A stretch of 64,000 nucleotides of DNA, taken from contig OZ024807.1 of assembly GCA_964017045.1 (NCBI GenBank), forward strand, positions 7,180,481 through 7,244,480, written 5' to 3'. The stretch is from Omphiscola glabra. Taxonomy: Eukaryota > Mollusca > Gastropoda > Lymnaeidae. A model generated the notes under the pieces. That model made no database searches. It was not told where the DNA came from and worked only from the letters and a program-made list of their open reading frames with translations. The first letter of the stretch is position 1; every line of letters begins with the position of its first letter. The position numbers and the translations under genes were made by a program. Below, piece by piece: positions 35,060-46,366 of this stretch.

Positions 35060-35240
35060 AACATCACGACATGAAGACATCCAACATCCCGACATTCAGA
35101 CATCAAACATCACGACATGGAGACATCCAGCACCCCGACATGCTGACATCCAGCATCACGACATGGAGACATCCAACATCCCGACATTCAGACATCAAGC
35201 ATCACGACATGGAGACATCCAGCATCACACATCGTTTTCA
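35060..35240. repeat. gacatccaacatcacgac minisatellite
   Basis: About ten imperfect units of 17-18 bp (gacatccagcatcacgacat type) with a longer-period pattern of alternating ccaacatccc and ccagcatcac variants. Confidence 0.85.
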
Positions 35241-35624
35241 TCCATTCCACAACGAAATTGACGAAATCTGATCTTTCCCGACTGCCATATCAAATTAAAT
35301 TCTCGATCTTATCCATTAGGATCCCGTCTCTAGTGTCAACTCCTGTTTTAGAGCGTTATTGGTGTTTTTTCAATGTCCAGTTTCTTGTGGAGATAATCCC
35401 AACAGTAAAAAGGACAATCTACAACAAATAGCTATAGCCCGCCAAAATAAAAATGGAGGCCGCATGGCGTCAACCTCCGACCTACTAAAACTACTTTACA
35501 AAACATGCATTCAAGTAAACGCACTTTATAAGAAGAGTGTCAGTTGAATAAGGTCAAGCCCCCCCCCCCCCCAAAAAAAAAAAAAAACCATTTGGCGATA
35601 TAGTTGTTACAATAATGACATAAC

Positions 35625-35825
35625 GATAGATCATTGCGGCTCTCGGCTAACGCGGCAATGGCATTCGCCAACACCGTAACCAAATTTTACCTGAAATATG
35701 AAATTTAATTTTAAGTTAAATGTTTGAAGTAGTTCGCTTTATCTGTTGATGAGGAGAGCAAAATTATTTATATTCGTAGGCAATTTCTATTTGTTGGTAC
35801 TTCAACTGCATATAGTGTACACAAT
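35625..35825. repeat. Interspersed repeat copy 1 (attcgccaacaccgt family)
   Basis: Shares, in order, cggcaat..cattcgccaaca, ccgt, gtt.aa..agttcgc.cta.ctg, ttgatg and gtaggc.a with 52735-52875. Family unknown. Confidence 0.6.
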
Positions 35826-35829
35826 GTTT

Positions 35830-37790
35830 AGCTCCCTCGCAAAATAAAACACACACAAAAAGCACCAGAATCCTCCCTATCTTGGTGTGTTAGAAGGGCT
35901 TTCCCCTTTGAGCATCAACTCTTACCCAGCATAACTGAGGTCAGATCACTTGTAAACATACGCATTTTCTGGAGATCCAATCAACGCTTTAAAAAGATTG
36001 TTTTGTTTTTTTTTAAATCTCAGACGCAATGCTGGTGGAATCACAAGCTGAAAACTGAATAATTCAACTAAAAACTACCTTGTATGCAACAAAGTGTACC
36101 TGAAAGTGATAGCCCTTCTTCTGCGATTACGACTTTTATGAACTACTGAAATGTTTATGTTTAGGAAACTCTTTAAGTTTATTTTCTTTTTGGGCCTTAT
36201 AACATAGATTTCAGGGGCGATATGATTTGTTACCTGTTTTCAAAATTGTGCGTGTCTTGCTGTTACAACTAGTCTAGTCACACAGTTCTACTGCAATACT
36301 AATAAATGGAGGACTGCGTTCACGCCGTGTGAAGGAAATGGTGGTGACGTTCTCCTTTTATTGTCCTGTCTTTATATGTCAAAGCTTCCACATTACCTTG
36401 TTCCACTCTTTCTTTATAAGTAAATACTAGTTCTGTCATTTTTTTGCATTATACAACATTTACTTAAATTTCACATGTAGGCGGAACAACTTAAGATCCT
36501 GGCGTGCTACACACAACAAGACTTCAGAATTGGAATCAGCTCACTCGATTTAGTATAATACTCAGTATATAAGCCCAGTAGCACAAGAAATTGCTTTACG
36601 ATGTTATCCGGTGTAATAAATTATGGGCAAAAAATGTTTAGCCAACAGTTGGGTCCCAACAATGGAATTTTTTAAAAATATTATTTTCTATGAAAATTTT
36701 ACTCCTGTGAAAAATTAGAATTTAGAAACGAAAAAATTGCAGTCACACCAACTTCTAGGAGGTAACAAGGACATCTCTCAGTGCAGTTTGAACTCTATGA
36801 GAACAGTTTGGTGGTGACGTAATAACCACTGGTGTCAGCCAATCATCTTTTTTTTTAAAAAAAAAAACAAGCAATTCTCTTTCTTTTTCAGTCTTTTTGA
36901 TTTTACATAATAACTAATGCAATTTTCAGATTTCAGAATAGCAACTGACGAGAAGTAGAATTTTAAATTATTCTGTGATATTTGTATTCGTGCAGGAAAG
37001 CTAAATTTTAGAAACACCTTTTTTTTTACAGCTTATCGAGTTCTGGTGAAAGCGGGGTTACACATTTTTACGAACCACTGAAGTATTTTATGTTTTTTTG
37101 GGGAGGTGGTCTTAGAGTATGATTCCTTTTCTTCAAAATTGTTCATAGGCATAATTATGTTCTAATAAATACCGAATATTTCATGGCTTGTTGCAGAAGC
37201 TAAGTGCAGCAAGAACTATGGCAGCAATATTTTTTTAATTAAAAAAATAATTCAGTTAAGGGGCGAGCCATGTTTCTTACCAATGACAATTGGAACAAAT
37301 CGAGCAGATCGAACATGTAAGACAGAGAATGAATACTCTTCCAATATTGACCGAATGTTTCTATATAAAAATCCTATCCAATAGTGTTTAATATGATGTC
37401 TGTTTAGATTCTGTTATGAATGTAGGAGTTGAAAGGCATAAAATTTTATGCCTAGCCACCTTATTTTGGAGAAGATTCTATAAATAAATAATGTTGTACA
37501 TATTAAGGCTATCTAAATCGTTATGAGAACATTCTTTCATTAGGTAATAATTTAAAATTTTATTCAGCTTTAGGTGAAGATTGGTCATCATTTGGCATTC
37601 TTCATCGGGTTAAACATAAGATCTACTTTAATCTAATAGAATTTTCATATTAAAAAGTTCATCAGTTGGTCTTCAAATAAGTGTCTTTTTATACATTTGG
37701 ACAATACCGGGGAGAAAAACATATTCTTTGTTTATGTAACGGGAAATAATCTCACATTCCTTGACGCTATTAAATCCGTTATGAAAATAT
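35830..37790. other. Intergenic A/T-rich stretch without gene
   Basis: No exon chain, array or transposon termini could be supported in this 2-kb stretch. Confidence 0.4.
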
Positions 37791-37794
37791 AAAA

Positions 37795-39720
37795 GCCAAT
37801 ATACCCGGCGTTGCACGGGATTGCATTCGGAAAATAACAACATCTACAGCCTTTTAATTAGTATGGACATTAAGTGTCAAGCAAAACAAAACATCCCTAC
37901 AGAAAAAAAAATAAAATAATTAATGTGTCTTCAATATAAACATATTTAAAATAACTTTTGTAAAAATGTCGTTCCCCGATGGCATCCCGATCCCACTGAG
38001 ATCCCAGTCGGATCCCGTTAACCGATGGGATCCCGTTTACCGATGGGATCCCGTTTACCGATGGTATCCCGTTATCCAGAGGGATCCCGACCCCGTTTGG
38101 ATCCCGATCCTAGTGGGATCCCGATACCAGTTAAATCCCGATCCCTGTGGGATCCCGATATCTGTGGGTTCTCAATCCCGCTGTTATTCCGATCCCAGTT
38201 GTATCATAATCCCAGTGTTATCCCATCCCGATACGGCGGGATCCCGTTCCCGGTGGAATCCCGATACCGATGGGGTCCCGATACATGGAGGGGTCACGAT
38301 AACGGTCGGTTTCTGATTCTGTCGGTATTCTGATCAGGTGGGTTTCCGATTCCGTGATCCCGGTGGGTTCCCGATCCCAGTTGTATCTTAATCACTTTGG
38401 AATCACGATACTGGTGGGATCCAGTTTCCCGATGTGATCCCGATCCCGGTAGAATCCCGTACCCGGCGGGTTCCCGATCCGGGTGGTGTATCGTTTCCCG
38501 GTTCGATCCCGTTTCCTGGTGGGGTCCCTTGATCCCGTTACTCGCTGGGATCGCGTTACCTGTGGGTTCCAGTTTACTCGATCACCTTTAGGATCGTGTT
38601 CCTCGTTGGGACTTTGTTCCCGTTAGGATTATGAAAGGCATGTTTAGAGAAAATCACCAAGAAAGCATAGAAATGAATAGAGCTAAACTGACGTTTCAAT
38701 CAGCTTTTAGATCCCAGTATATATCCCCGTAGAACAATATAGAACTTTCTGGAACATTCTAGACTAAATTTAATATCCTACTCGAAAAGTGTAAGCATTT
38801 TATTTTCTAAGTAATTATTCTTCGAATACGAAAAATTATACAACTAAATGCACTACTATAACTGTAGCACACTTTTATTGAAAGAGGGGGCCCAGCGGGG
38901 ATCCATTCCATAATTATACCGAATCAATTTTGCCTGACAGGAGAGCTCTCTAAATATCATTCAGATAAATTATGGAGATAAAATTAAAAATTTGTCCCAT
39001 TAAAATTAATTTAATGAGGCCATAGATGTACCTTTTCAAAGTAACGAACTTCCTGGAAAATTCTAGATTGGATTTTCCAAGTTTTAAATCCACCGATATT
39101 TCTATACGGACAATGAAGTGTATTGCTACCACGCTATGCCTATAGCCATCAATTCACATTGAACATATAGTGTTGTCTAAGCTTATTGCTATTTATATAG
39201 CTAACACTAGGAAATGAATGGGGCACCCGACCCCAGAGGAATGGATTTTATGAGTTTCAGTACCACTCGGTATTTGAATATGGATAATCACGTGCATGTG
39301 CACTAAGTTTGGTTTAAAATCCACCTATTCACGTAGGAGTATTAAGCATACTAGTATTGACATTTACTTAGCTTATATAAGGAAAAATGAAATGGTGCCT
39401 CCAAAGGAGTGGATATTATCATTTCAGTACCCTTCGGTATTTGAATATGAATAATCAAGTGTATGTGTATTAGGTTTGGTCAAGATACATCCATCGTGTA
39501 AGCGTGTGTGTTGTTAATTTTATTTATCAAGCTCATTTTTTTAAAAAAATTCGTGGCCCCCGGCTCCAAACGAAAGGTTTTAAAAAGTTAATATCCCCCA
39601 GTAGTTGATGCTGGATAATGGTGGATATATGTTTTAAGTTTGGTCATGATCCATTTAAAAATCTTTGCTGAACAAACCCACAAACAAACAAATTTTCACT
39701 TATATAAATCTAAATACAAT
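37795..39720 (+). repeat. Large interspersed repeat, possibly one element
   Basis: It opens with ccggcgttgcacggga and closes with ctgaacaaacccacaaacaa followed by ttttcacttatataa. Inside are three similar blocks around aagtttggt and gatccat near 39310, 39470 and 39635. Blocks like cttgaccaaacttga and aaatccttt at 50590-50650 are inverted relatives. These are typical of long tail-type interspersed repeats of animals. The class and whether it is one element are uncertain. Confidence 0.5.
37972..38630. repeat. gatcccg-rich degenerate minisatellite
   Basis: More than thirty imperfect units of about 16-19 bp built on gggatcccgatcccggtg. It is very rich in GATC, the methylation or Sau3AI-type site. 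Two overlapping open frames are repeat artefacts. Confidence 0.9.
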
Positions 39721-39847
39721 TATTTATTATTTAATAACGGGTTTAACTAAATAAATATAATATCACATATATATATATGATATTATATTTATTGTTGAGT
39801 TAGTTAAACCCGTTATTAAATAATAAATAATTGTATTTAGATTTATA
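39704..39847. repeat. Long hairpin (inverted repeat of about 144 bp)
   Basis: Arms of about 60 bases (ataaatctaaatacaattat through acgggtttaact, and its complement) are nearly perfect around a central tatatatata. The left arm continues directly from the tail of the 37795-39720 repeat, suggesting an inverted terminal copy. Confidence 0.9.
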
Positions 39848-40059
39848 AGACGGATGATCAGACTTTTGTATTCACTGAGACACACATGAGATCAATTTTA
39901 CTTTTTTTTAATATAACGATAAAGATTTATTTTAAATACTTTTAATACATCAAATACTCAGAAACATTGGCTAAAAAAATTCAATTCTGAAAATTTTATA
40001 TCACAGACGGCATCAATATCATATATTTTAATAAAAAATAATTTAATATATATTTCAAT

Positions 40060-40588
40060 CAAGCGTGGTCGACCCTGAAGGCTTTGCGGGCCACTTTGAT
40101 GGTGAGTAAACCATTGGCGGACCGCCAGTGGCGTAGCGAGCTGAACTCGCGCCCGGGGCACAATACCTTTTTAGCGCCCCCCAATACCTTTTTAGCGCCC
40201 CTATTCGAAAACCATACAATATTATAGTAAAATATACCATTTGGCGCCCCTTTGTGAGTAGCGCCCGGGGCATGATGCCCCCCCCCTCACTACGCCACTG
40301 CGGACTGCATGTCATTCCACATTATATTAAAATAAACACCCACCAAAGGCTGTATAGAGATGTGTATCAATTCTTAACGCACATACTGCATCGCCAAATA
40401 TCAAAGCTGGGTAAAACTAATGTGATATAATGTTACTCTAATTGCCACTTCAGTTTATTATTTATTTTTTTTATTTCGATTGATTTGTCAATTGTATCAA
40501 GAACAAAAATGGTTTGTTGAGATACATCAGGCATCCGAAGGGCCGCAATATTTGACGTTAAGTGCCACGGGCTGAGCACCCCTGGTTT
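40060..40588. mobile_element. Older hAT relic hosting a nested MITE
   Basis: Left part gtggtcgaccctgaaggctt, right end gggctgagcacccctggttt. The inside is split by the 40126-40300 MITE. The right terminus is the hAT type ending in cccctg. The left boundary is approximate. Confidence 0.5.
40126..40300. mobile_element. hAT MITE of the cagtggcgtagc family
   Basis: Termini cagtggcgtagcgag and ctcactacgccactg, with 8-bp flanks cggaccgc and cggactgc (one mismatch). The interior has doubled gcgcccggggca and tacctttttagcgcccc motifs. 175 bp, non-coding. Confidence 0.88.
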
Positions 40589-40599
40589 AAAGCTTTCAC

Positions 40600-41515
40600 A
40601 TTAAAAATCACTACGCAGACATTATTTCAACATGGATTTTTTTTTAATATAAGACACAAAATCGGGCCCTAGATTAATCAGATTAATTGTATTCATAATG
40701 AAAATAGTATTTCATAACACCACTTAGTCAGCACAAATAACATGTTAACACTATTCCGAGCTACAAAGAAATAATACTTTTTATTTAACTGCAAATGCGC
40801 GAGTTAAAACGTTTTCAAGATTATCATAAATATTAATATGAAAAGTGGATCAAAGTAAAAAATTACAACATATTATTCACATTATTACTTCTTAAAACAT
40901 TGAATTGTGCTCGTTCATATATTCGTTATGAATGATAAAAAAAAAATTCTTTGAAATTCTTCTTCGATATCCATTGAGGCCTTTTCATCAAAAAGATATC
41001 CGCTTTGCCTATCTTAGCTCTTTCAAGAGCTCAATTGACATACTAACTATAATAATATATATGTAAATTGATCAATACAAATTTGCATGGCAAACCACAA
41101 CTCTTTTATACGATGTAATTACTATTTATGATTTTTTTTTAAATATGTTTTTGAGAACGAGAATAATCCGGATTGTGATTTCTAATGCACACTACAAACT
41201 AGAGCAGCCAATTAAGTTGCAAATTTTTTTTGGGGGGTGGGGGGTAAAATTTAAAAACATTTATTTAAAATAATAAAGTATTTCTTTTAAAAATAAAGTA
41301 TTTTCAAACTGAGGAAATTGGCTAACACTCTTCATTTGGATTTACTTATGAAACAAGTCTAATTCAAAGAAGACATGTTTACATTAACAAACAGGTAATG
41401 CTCTAATTTAATTTTTCAGAATGTAATAAATTTTTCATCAAATAACAGTTTGTACATCATCTTCACGTCTGAAGTACATTGACTTAAATAACTCCGACGT
41501 TATGTGGTATGTCCG
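40600..41515 (-). other. 3' flank and probable 3' UTR of tetraspanin A
   Basis: Downstream of the tetraspanin A stop on the minus strand. An AATAAA on that strand (plus tttatt near 41259) is the first plausible polyadenylation signal, but other copies exist near 40780. No other feature supported. Confidence 0.45.
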
Positions 41516-41519
41516 CTCT

Positions 41520-41582
41520 TTAAAACGGGGAAATTTTGTTTGATTTCTTGTAGATGACGAACGCGAAAATCATTTGGATGAG
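41520..41582 (-). CDS. Tetraspanin A exon 8 with stop
   Basis: LIQMIFAFVIYKKSNKISPF and TAA at 41522-41520. It completes segment 4 and a short basic tail. The same exon occurs at 57652-57590. Confidence 0.9.
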   Translation of the reverse strand, partial: LIQMIFAFVIYKKSNKISPF

Positions 41583-44500
41583 CTGTTGAGTAATGAAGTA
41601 AAATTTTAGCATAGAAAATACATTTTTTTTAAAATATAGAAAATATTTTAATTTGTTTTTAACATAGACAATTTTTTTTTAATTTAATATAGAAAATACA
41701 TTTTTGTAAATTTCGAATATAGAAAAAACTTTTTTTTAAACGGCAAAAAAAGGTTTATATTTTACACAATAATCAAAACAGCTCTTGCATAATTAGCTAG
41801 GTTATATTCTAGGTTTCTTTTATAGAATCTATTAAATTATTAAATTATTATATATTATCAACTCATTTTCTGACAAGTAAACATTTTTATTTCGTTTGAC
41901 TACAAACTTTATTTTAAATAACGATCACATTAATTATTTAGGCTACTTATGGTAGAATTGCCTACATTGTACATGTTCTCTCCACTACAAATAAAGTGTT
42001 ACGAGAAAGAAGAAACAAATTTAACACAGGACAATTTTAATTTGTCCCTGGGTGAATTTTTAACCTTCAAAACGTTATAAAAAAATAAGTAAGTTGTCTC
42101 AAACTATTTTCAGACCTCCCTTCCTCCCCTCTTTTCAAGCCCGTCCTTTTTTTCAGCCCCTGATCCCATATTTTCATAACGCTTTTTTTCGCGGCACATA
42201 ACTCGAGCAACTAGCTTCAGAATTCGTTAACAGTAAATTTACCTGGAACAAGAGCAGCGCCGCAAATACCAGGCCAGCGTACAAAATGTTGTCTTGTATC
42301 AAGTCTGTCAGCTTGGTGTAGCAGCCTTCGCTATACTGCAATAAGTTATACACACGATGGATAAATGCGTTGACATTCCATGGGGGGGGGGGGGGGTCGG
42401 ATAAAAGTCAACTGTCCGTCAGAGCTCAGTAGCATAACTCCCCACCACATCACGTCTAACGCAAATGTTTTTTTTATCACCAATATACTTTTTTTCTTTT
42501 TTTTAGCTTCATTCAATGTTTTTTTTTTTTTGTTTTTTTTTATTCTTCTAAAACTGGGTGACTTTGGGATGTAAGCTTGTAATTATGGGAGCATATTAGT
42601 AGAATGAAATAGCATGCACACCTAAGCCATGTTTTAAGTTTTAATAATACACTATTCGTTCTATGAGAAGTAAAAATGTTTAAGTCATTGCACTGACTTA
42701 AATAAAAGAGCTAACTTTTAAACCCTTTGCAGTTGTATTTTAAATGATCTATTTTAATACGTTTTTTTGGTTTTTTTTTAAATTGATATTGCATTTCATT
42801 TATCCCTTTACTTGTCTTTGTAGGCCATAGCACGTCAAATACTCACATCCGGTTAAAATCTGTGTATGCTTAACATTTTTTTAAAATTAAAAACCGTGAG
42901 TGGAATTCTAATTTTATATTGAACTTTAAAGTGAACTGTAGAGTAGTTAAAATAAAAGAAGGACTAACTAACTAAATTAACATGATAATGACAAAATATT
43001 GACATCTCTAAACAATTTTATCATAACTTAAAAGTCAATGGCTCCTCCCCCTTCAGATGCCACCTGGCATCCTTTCGGTGTTGTGGGCACCGTCAGGTTA
43101 GGAAACCTTGCACTAGAAGAAAACAAAATTATGTATTTTTTATTTAATACCTGTATCAGTGTGTTTGGATTCGTGCACGACAGCGGAGTTGGTGGCGTGA
43201 AATCGGATGCCCCATCTATACCACAGCAGTCAAACTGGGGGTGAAAAGAAACACAACATACAAATATAGCATGTACAACTAATAAAAAGTGTAACATATA
43301 CAACCCAAAATGTCACGATCGTTAAGGTGTTTAGGGTCAGGGTTCCGGGTTAGGGTTTCGGGATACTTAATTGAGCTGATAATTTAGAACACATGTTATC
43401 ATAATGTACAAGAACTTTGTCCCCTAAGTGCAGTGTGTGCGGTAAAAAAAAACAAAATACAGTACTAAAACACCCGTATCTTGAACGCGTACGTGCCTTT
43501 ATCAACGGTGCATATATCCCACCGATACAAATTACCAGTAGTGAGAATGAAGAAATGTTGGAAAGGTTGTTTTTGATATAAGTCCTTCCGGGGATGAAAA
43601 AAATATTCATACTGTTAGGATTACTTTCGCTCATCCATAAGTGGTCTATAGTTCTGAACGTGTTTGAAAAGAGGGTGGTAAAAAAAAGTTCCCATAGTGA
43701 TTTAATATATGATGGTATTTAAAAAAAAAATATCTATTATTACGAGATGTCGCCGTTCTTGAAAGTGGGATGCGTTGACACAAGTTTTTTCGTGACTGTT
43801 GCATTAGCTTTGATTGCCTTTAAAATCATCTCATAGGAAACTATACGATCATCATCATTATTATCAATGGCGTTACAGCCCATGTATGGGGGTTTAACAG
43901 ACTTGGTTCGGGTTGAAAAAAATCGCCTGGCATTTAAATAAGTTCATTCAACCTATTCTTTATACATCCAAATTAAATAACCACATAGTTCGTTCTTATG
44001 TGGCATGGCGTTGTTGGGTTTGGTGAAAGCGCCTGCGAATGATTCAGCATTATGATCAAGTTATGAAAATTTTAGTTGGTTTATTTGTTAAAATATGTTT
44101 GGCCCTACGGAAATCCATACTGTCCCGATATGAGTTATTTGAATAGAAATATTTGACCCAGCAAAATTAAAATCCAAATGAATACAACAGTTTTCAAAAA
44201 GTAATGCTTACGTAGAAGTTAACCATGTTTATTGCCACGCTGAAGGAATCTTTAGTCCCAAGGTCGCTATCGTAACTGTTTAGTTTGTCTTTCAGAGCTT
44301 CACGTAGTTTCTCGTGGAGCTGAAAAGGATGAACGGTATACAGAAAATGCTTTTTTTTTTTTTTTTTTTGTCATCGCAACATTATTAAATGTTAGGACTT
44401 AACCGGGTGCAGTTTTCTTTTTTTTTTTATGCGGGCGAGAAAATACCCGGTGGGCTAAGTGCAGTTTTCTCTTTTTTTTATGCGCTGGGTCCGGGCAATG

Positions 44501-46321
44501 TGAGAAAATACCCGGTGGGCTAAGTGTTGCCAAACAAAATAGTCGATTGATCCTTTTTCTATAATATGCTACGAAATCTACTGCCCTGTTTCAAAGTGAG
44601 AGTGCATTGCCTTCGTCAACCATTTGTGTCAAGAAATAACACACTGATAGGAACATACAGTTGCCGGATCCAAGATTAGAGATGACGTCCACAGAGAAGA
44701 TATTGTCGCTCGTTTCATAGCAACGAAATCACAGCCGCAGTATAACAAAAATAGCAACCTAGTTACTGGGGTTCAGACGTCATGCACGAATCTCGCTGTG
44801 AGAGAACATTAACACCGAATAAACGTCGCCTGCCCCCTAAATCAGAGCCGGCACTACTCAAAATGTAAGGCGGGCCCTAATACTTTAAGAAAAAGTTATG
44901 CGGGCCAAAAGACAAAGGACAGCGGAGAAAGCTATTAAGAAATAATAACAATAAAGAATATTTCGAAACTTCGCGGGCCGCCAAGTGGGTATTGGTGAGC
45001 CGCATGTGGCTCGCGGGCCGTATGTTGTGCAGGCCTGCCCTGAAGGAAATCAAAATCAACCTGCTTACTGCACTTCAGGCGTCAGGCATGAAGCACGCTG
45101 TGTGAAAGTCTTTCCTACACTCAATCCCATTTATATAAAATATGTAGAGTTTGGCGGCGGTCTTAAAGATAAAGCAGGACGTACAAGAAGCAATTTATAT
45201 ATATATACATATATAAGAGATAATGGCGTAATTTGCAGTTATTGTAAATAGTAACGACACAATATTTGTATAAAGTGAAAAGATTTTACGTAGCTTATAA
45301 TTTTAAGGAAAGGTGATTAAAAGTTGTTTTGTAAACGTAAATAAATGTTGTTGCTGTAGTAAATATAAGGCCCTATGTTAAATCTTTAAGATGATTTTAT
45401 AAATAAGAATCATACATTGTTATAGAACTTTCAAGAGCTACATGTCAGTCAAAATTTCACATTCAGTCCACATGTTAAATTTCAGTCTACATGTCACATG
45501 TCAGTCTGCATGTCACATTTCAATATGCGTGTCACATTTCAGTAAACATGACACATTTCAGTCTACATGTCACATGTCAGTCTACATGTCACATTACAGT
45601 CTACATGTCACATTTCAGTCTATATGTCACATTTCAGTCTACATGTCACATTTCAGTCTGCATATAGCTTTTCAGTCTACATATAACATTTCACTCTACA
45701 TGACACATTTAAGTCTACATGTCACGTTTCAGTCTACATGTTACATTTCAGTCTACATGTCACATTTCAGTCTGCATGTCACATTTCAGAATGCATGTCA
45801 CATTTCAGTCTGCATGTCACATTTTAGTCTACTTGTCATATTTCAGTCTGCATGTCACATTTCAGTCTACTTGTCATATTTCAGTCTGCATGTCACATTT
45901 CAGTCTGCATGTCACATTTTGTCGAAATGTAAGTCTTAGTTAAACCTGTATTTTATACAATATTTCCTGTAGAGAGTAAACTACAATGCTGTTCATTTTG
46001 TTTGGGTTTCTTTTAATCGTAATATTCGCGTCAAAAAACTAGATACATATCGGACAAATAATAATGCTAAGACTTGATCTAACTAATAACTTACAGGGGA
46101 ATCCGGGACATAGAACATGGTGACTATCACAATTTCAGCAATCATGAGTACAGCCATGACGAAGACAAACTGAAATACAAGCAACGTTCAATCATTCATG
46201 AAGCCGTATACAACCCTTTAACGTCAAAAATGTGTATAAATTTATAAATTTATAAATAGTTTAAACAAATGTATAAACTAAATTTATACATTTATAATAT
46301 CTATCTTTCTATCTATCTATC

Positions 46322-46366
<45 letters not shown>

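Noticed and set aside
35359..35547. A 62-codon frame starting MVFFQCPVSCGDNPN
   Set aside because: A ccag acceptor precedes it, but no donor, partner exon or family similarity was found.
37966..38591. Pro/Asp/Arg-rich frames
   Set aside because: They are translations of the gatcccg array in two overlapping frames.
43320..43365. ggttagggttt-like sequence as telomeric repeat
   Set aside because: Only one or two imperfect units, so no array.
45442..45939. A 165-codon frame of HISVYMSHFSLHV-like repeats
   Set aside because: It is a translated 19-bp minisatellite lying antisense in a tetraspanin intron.
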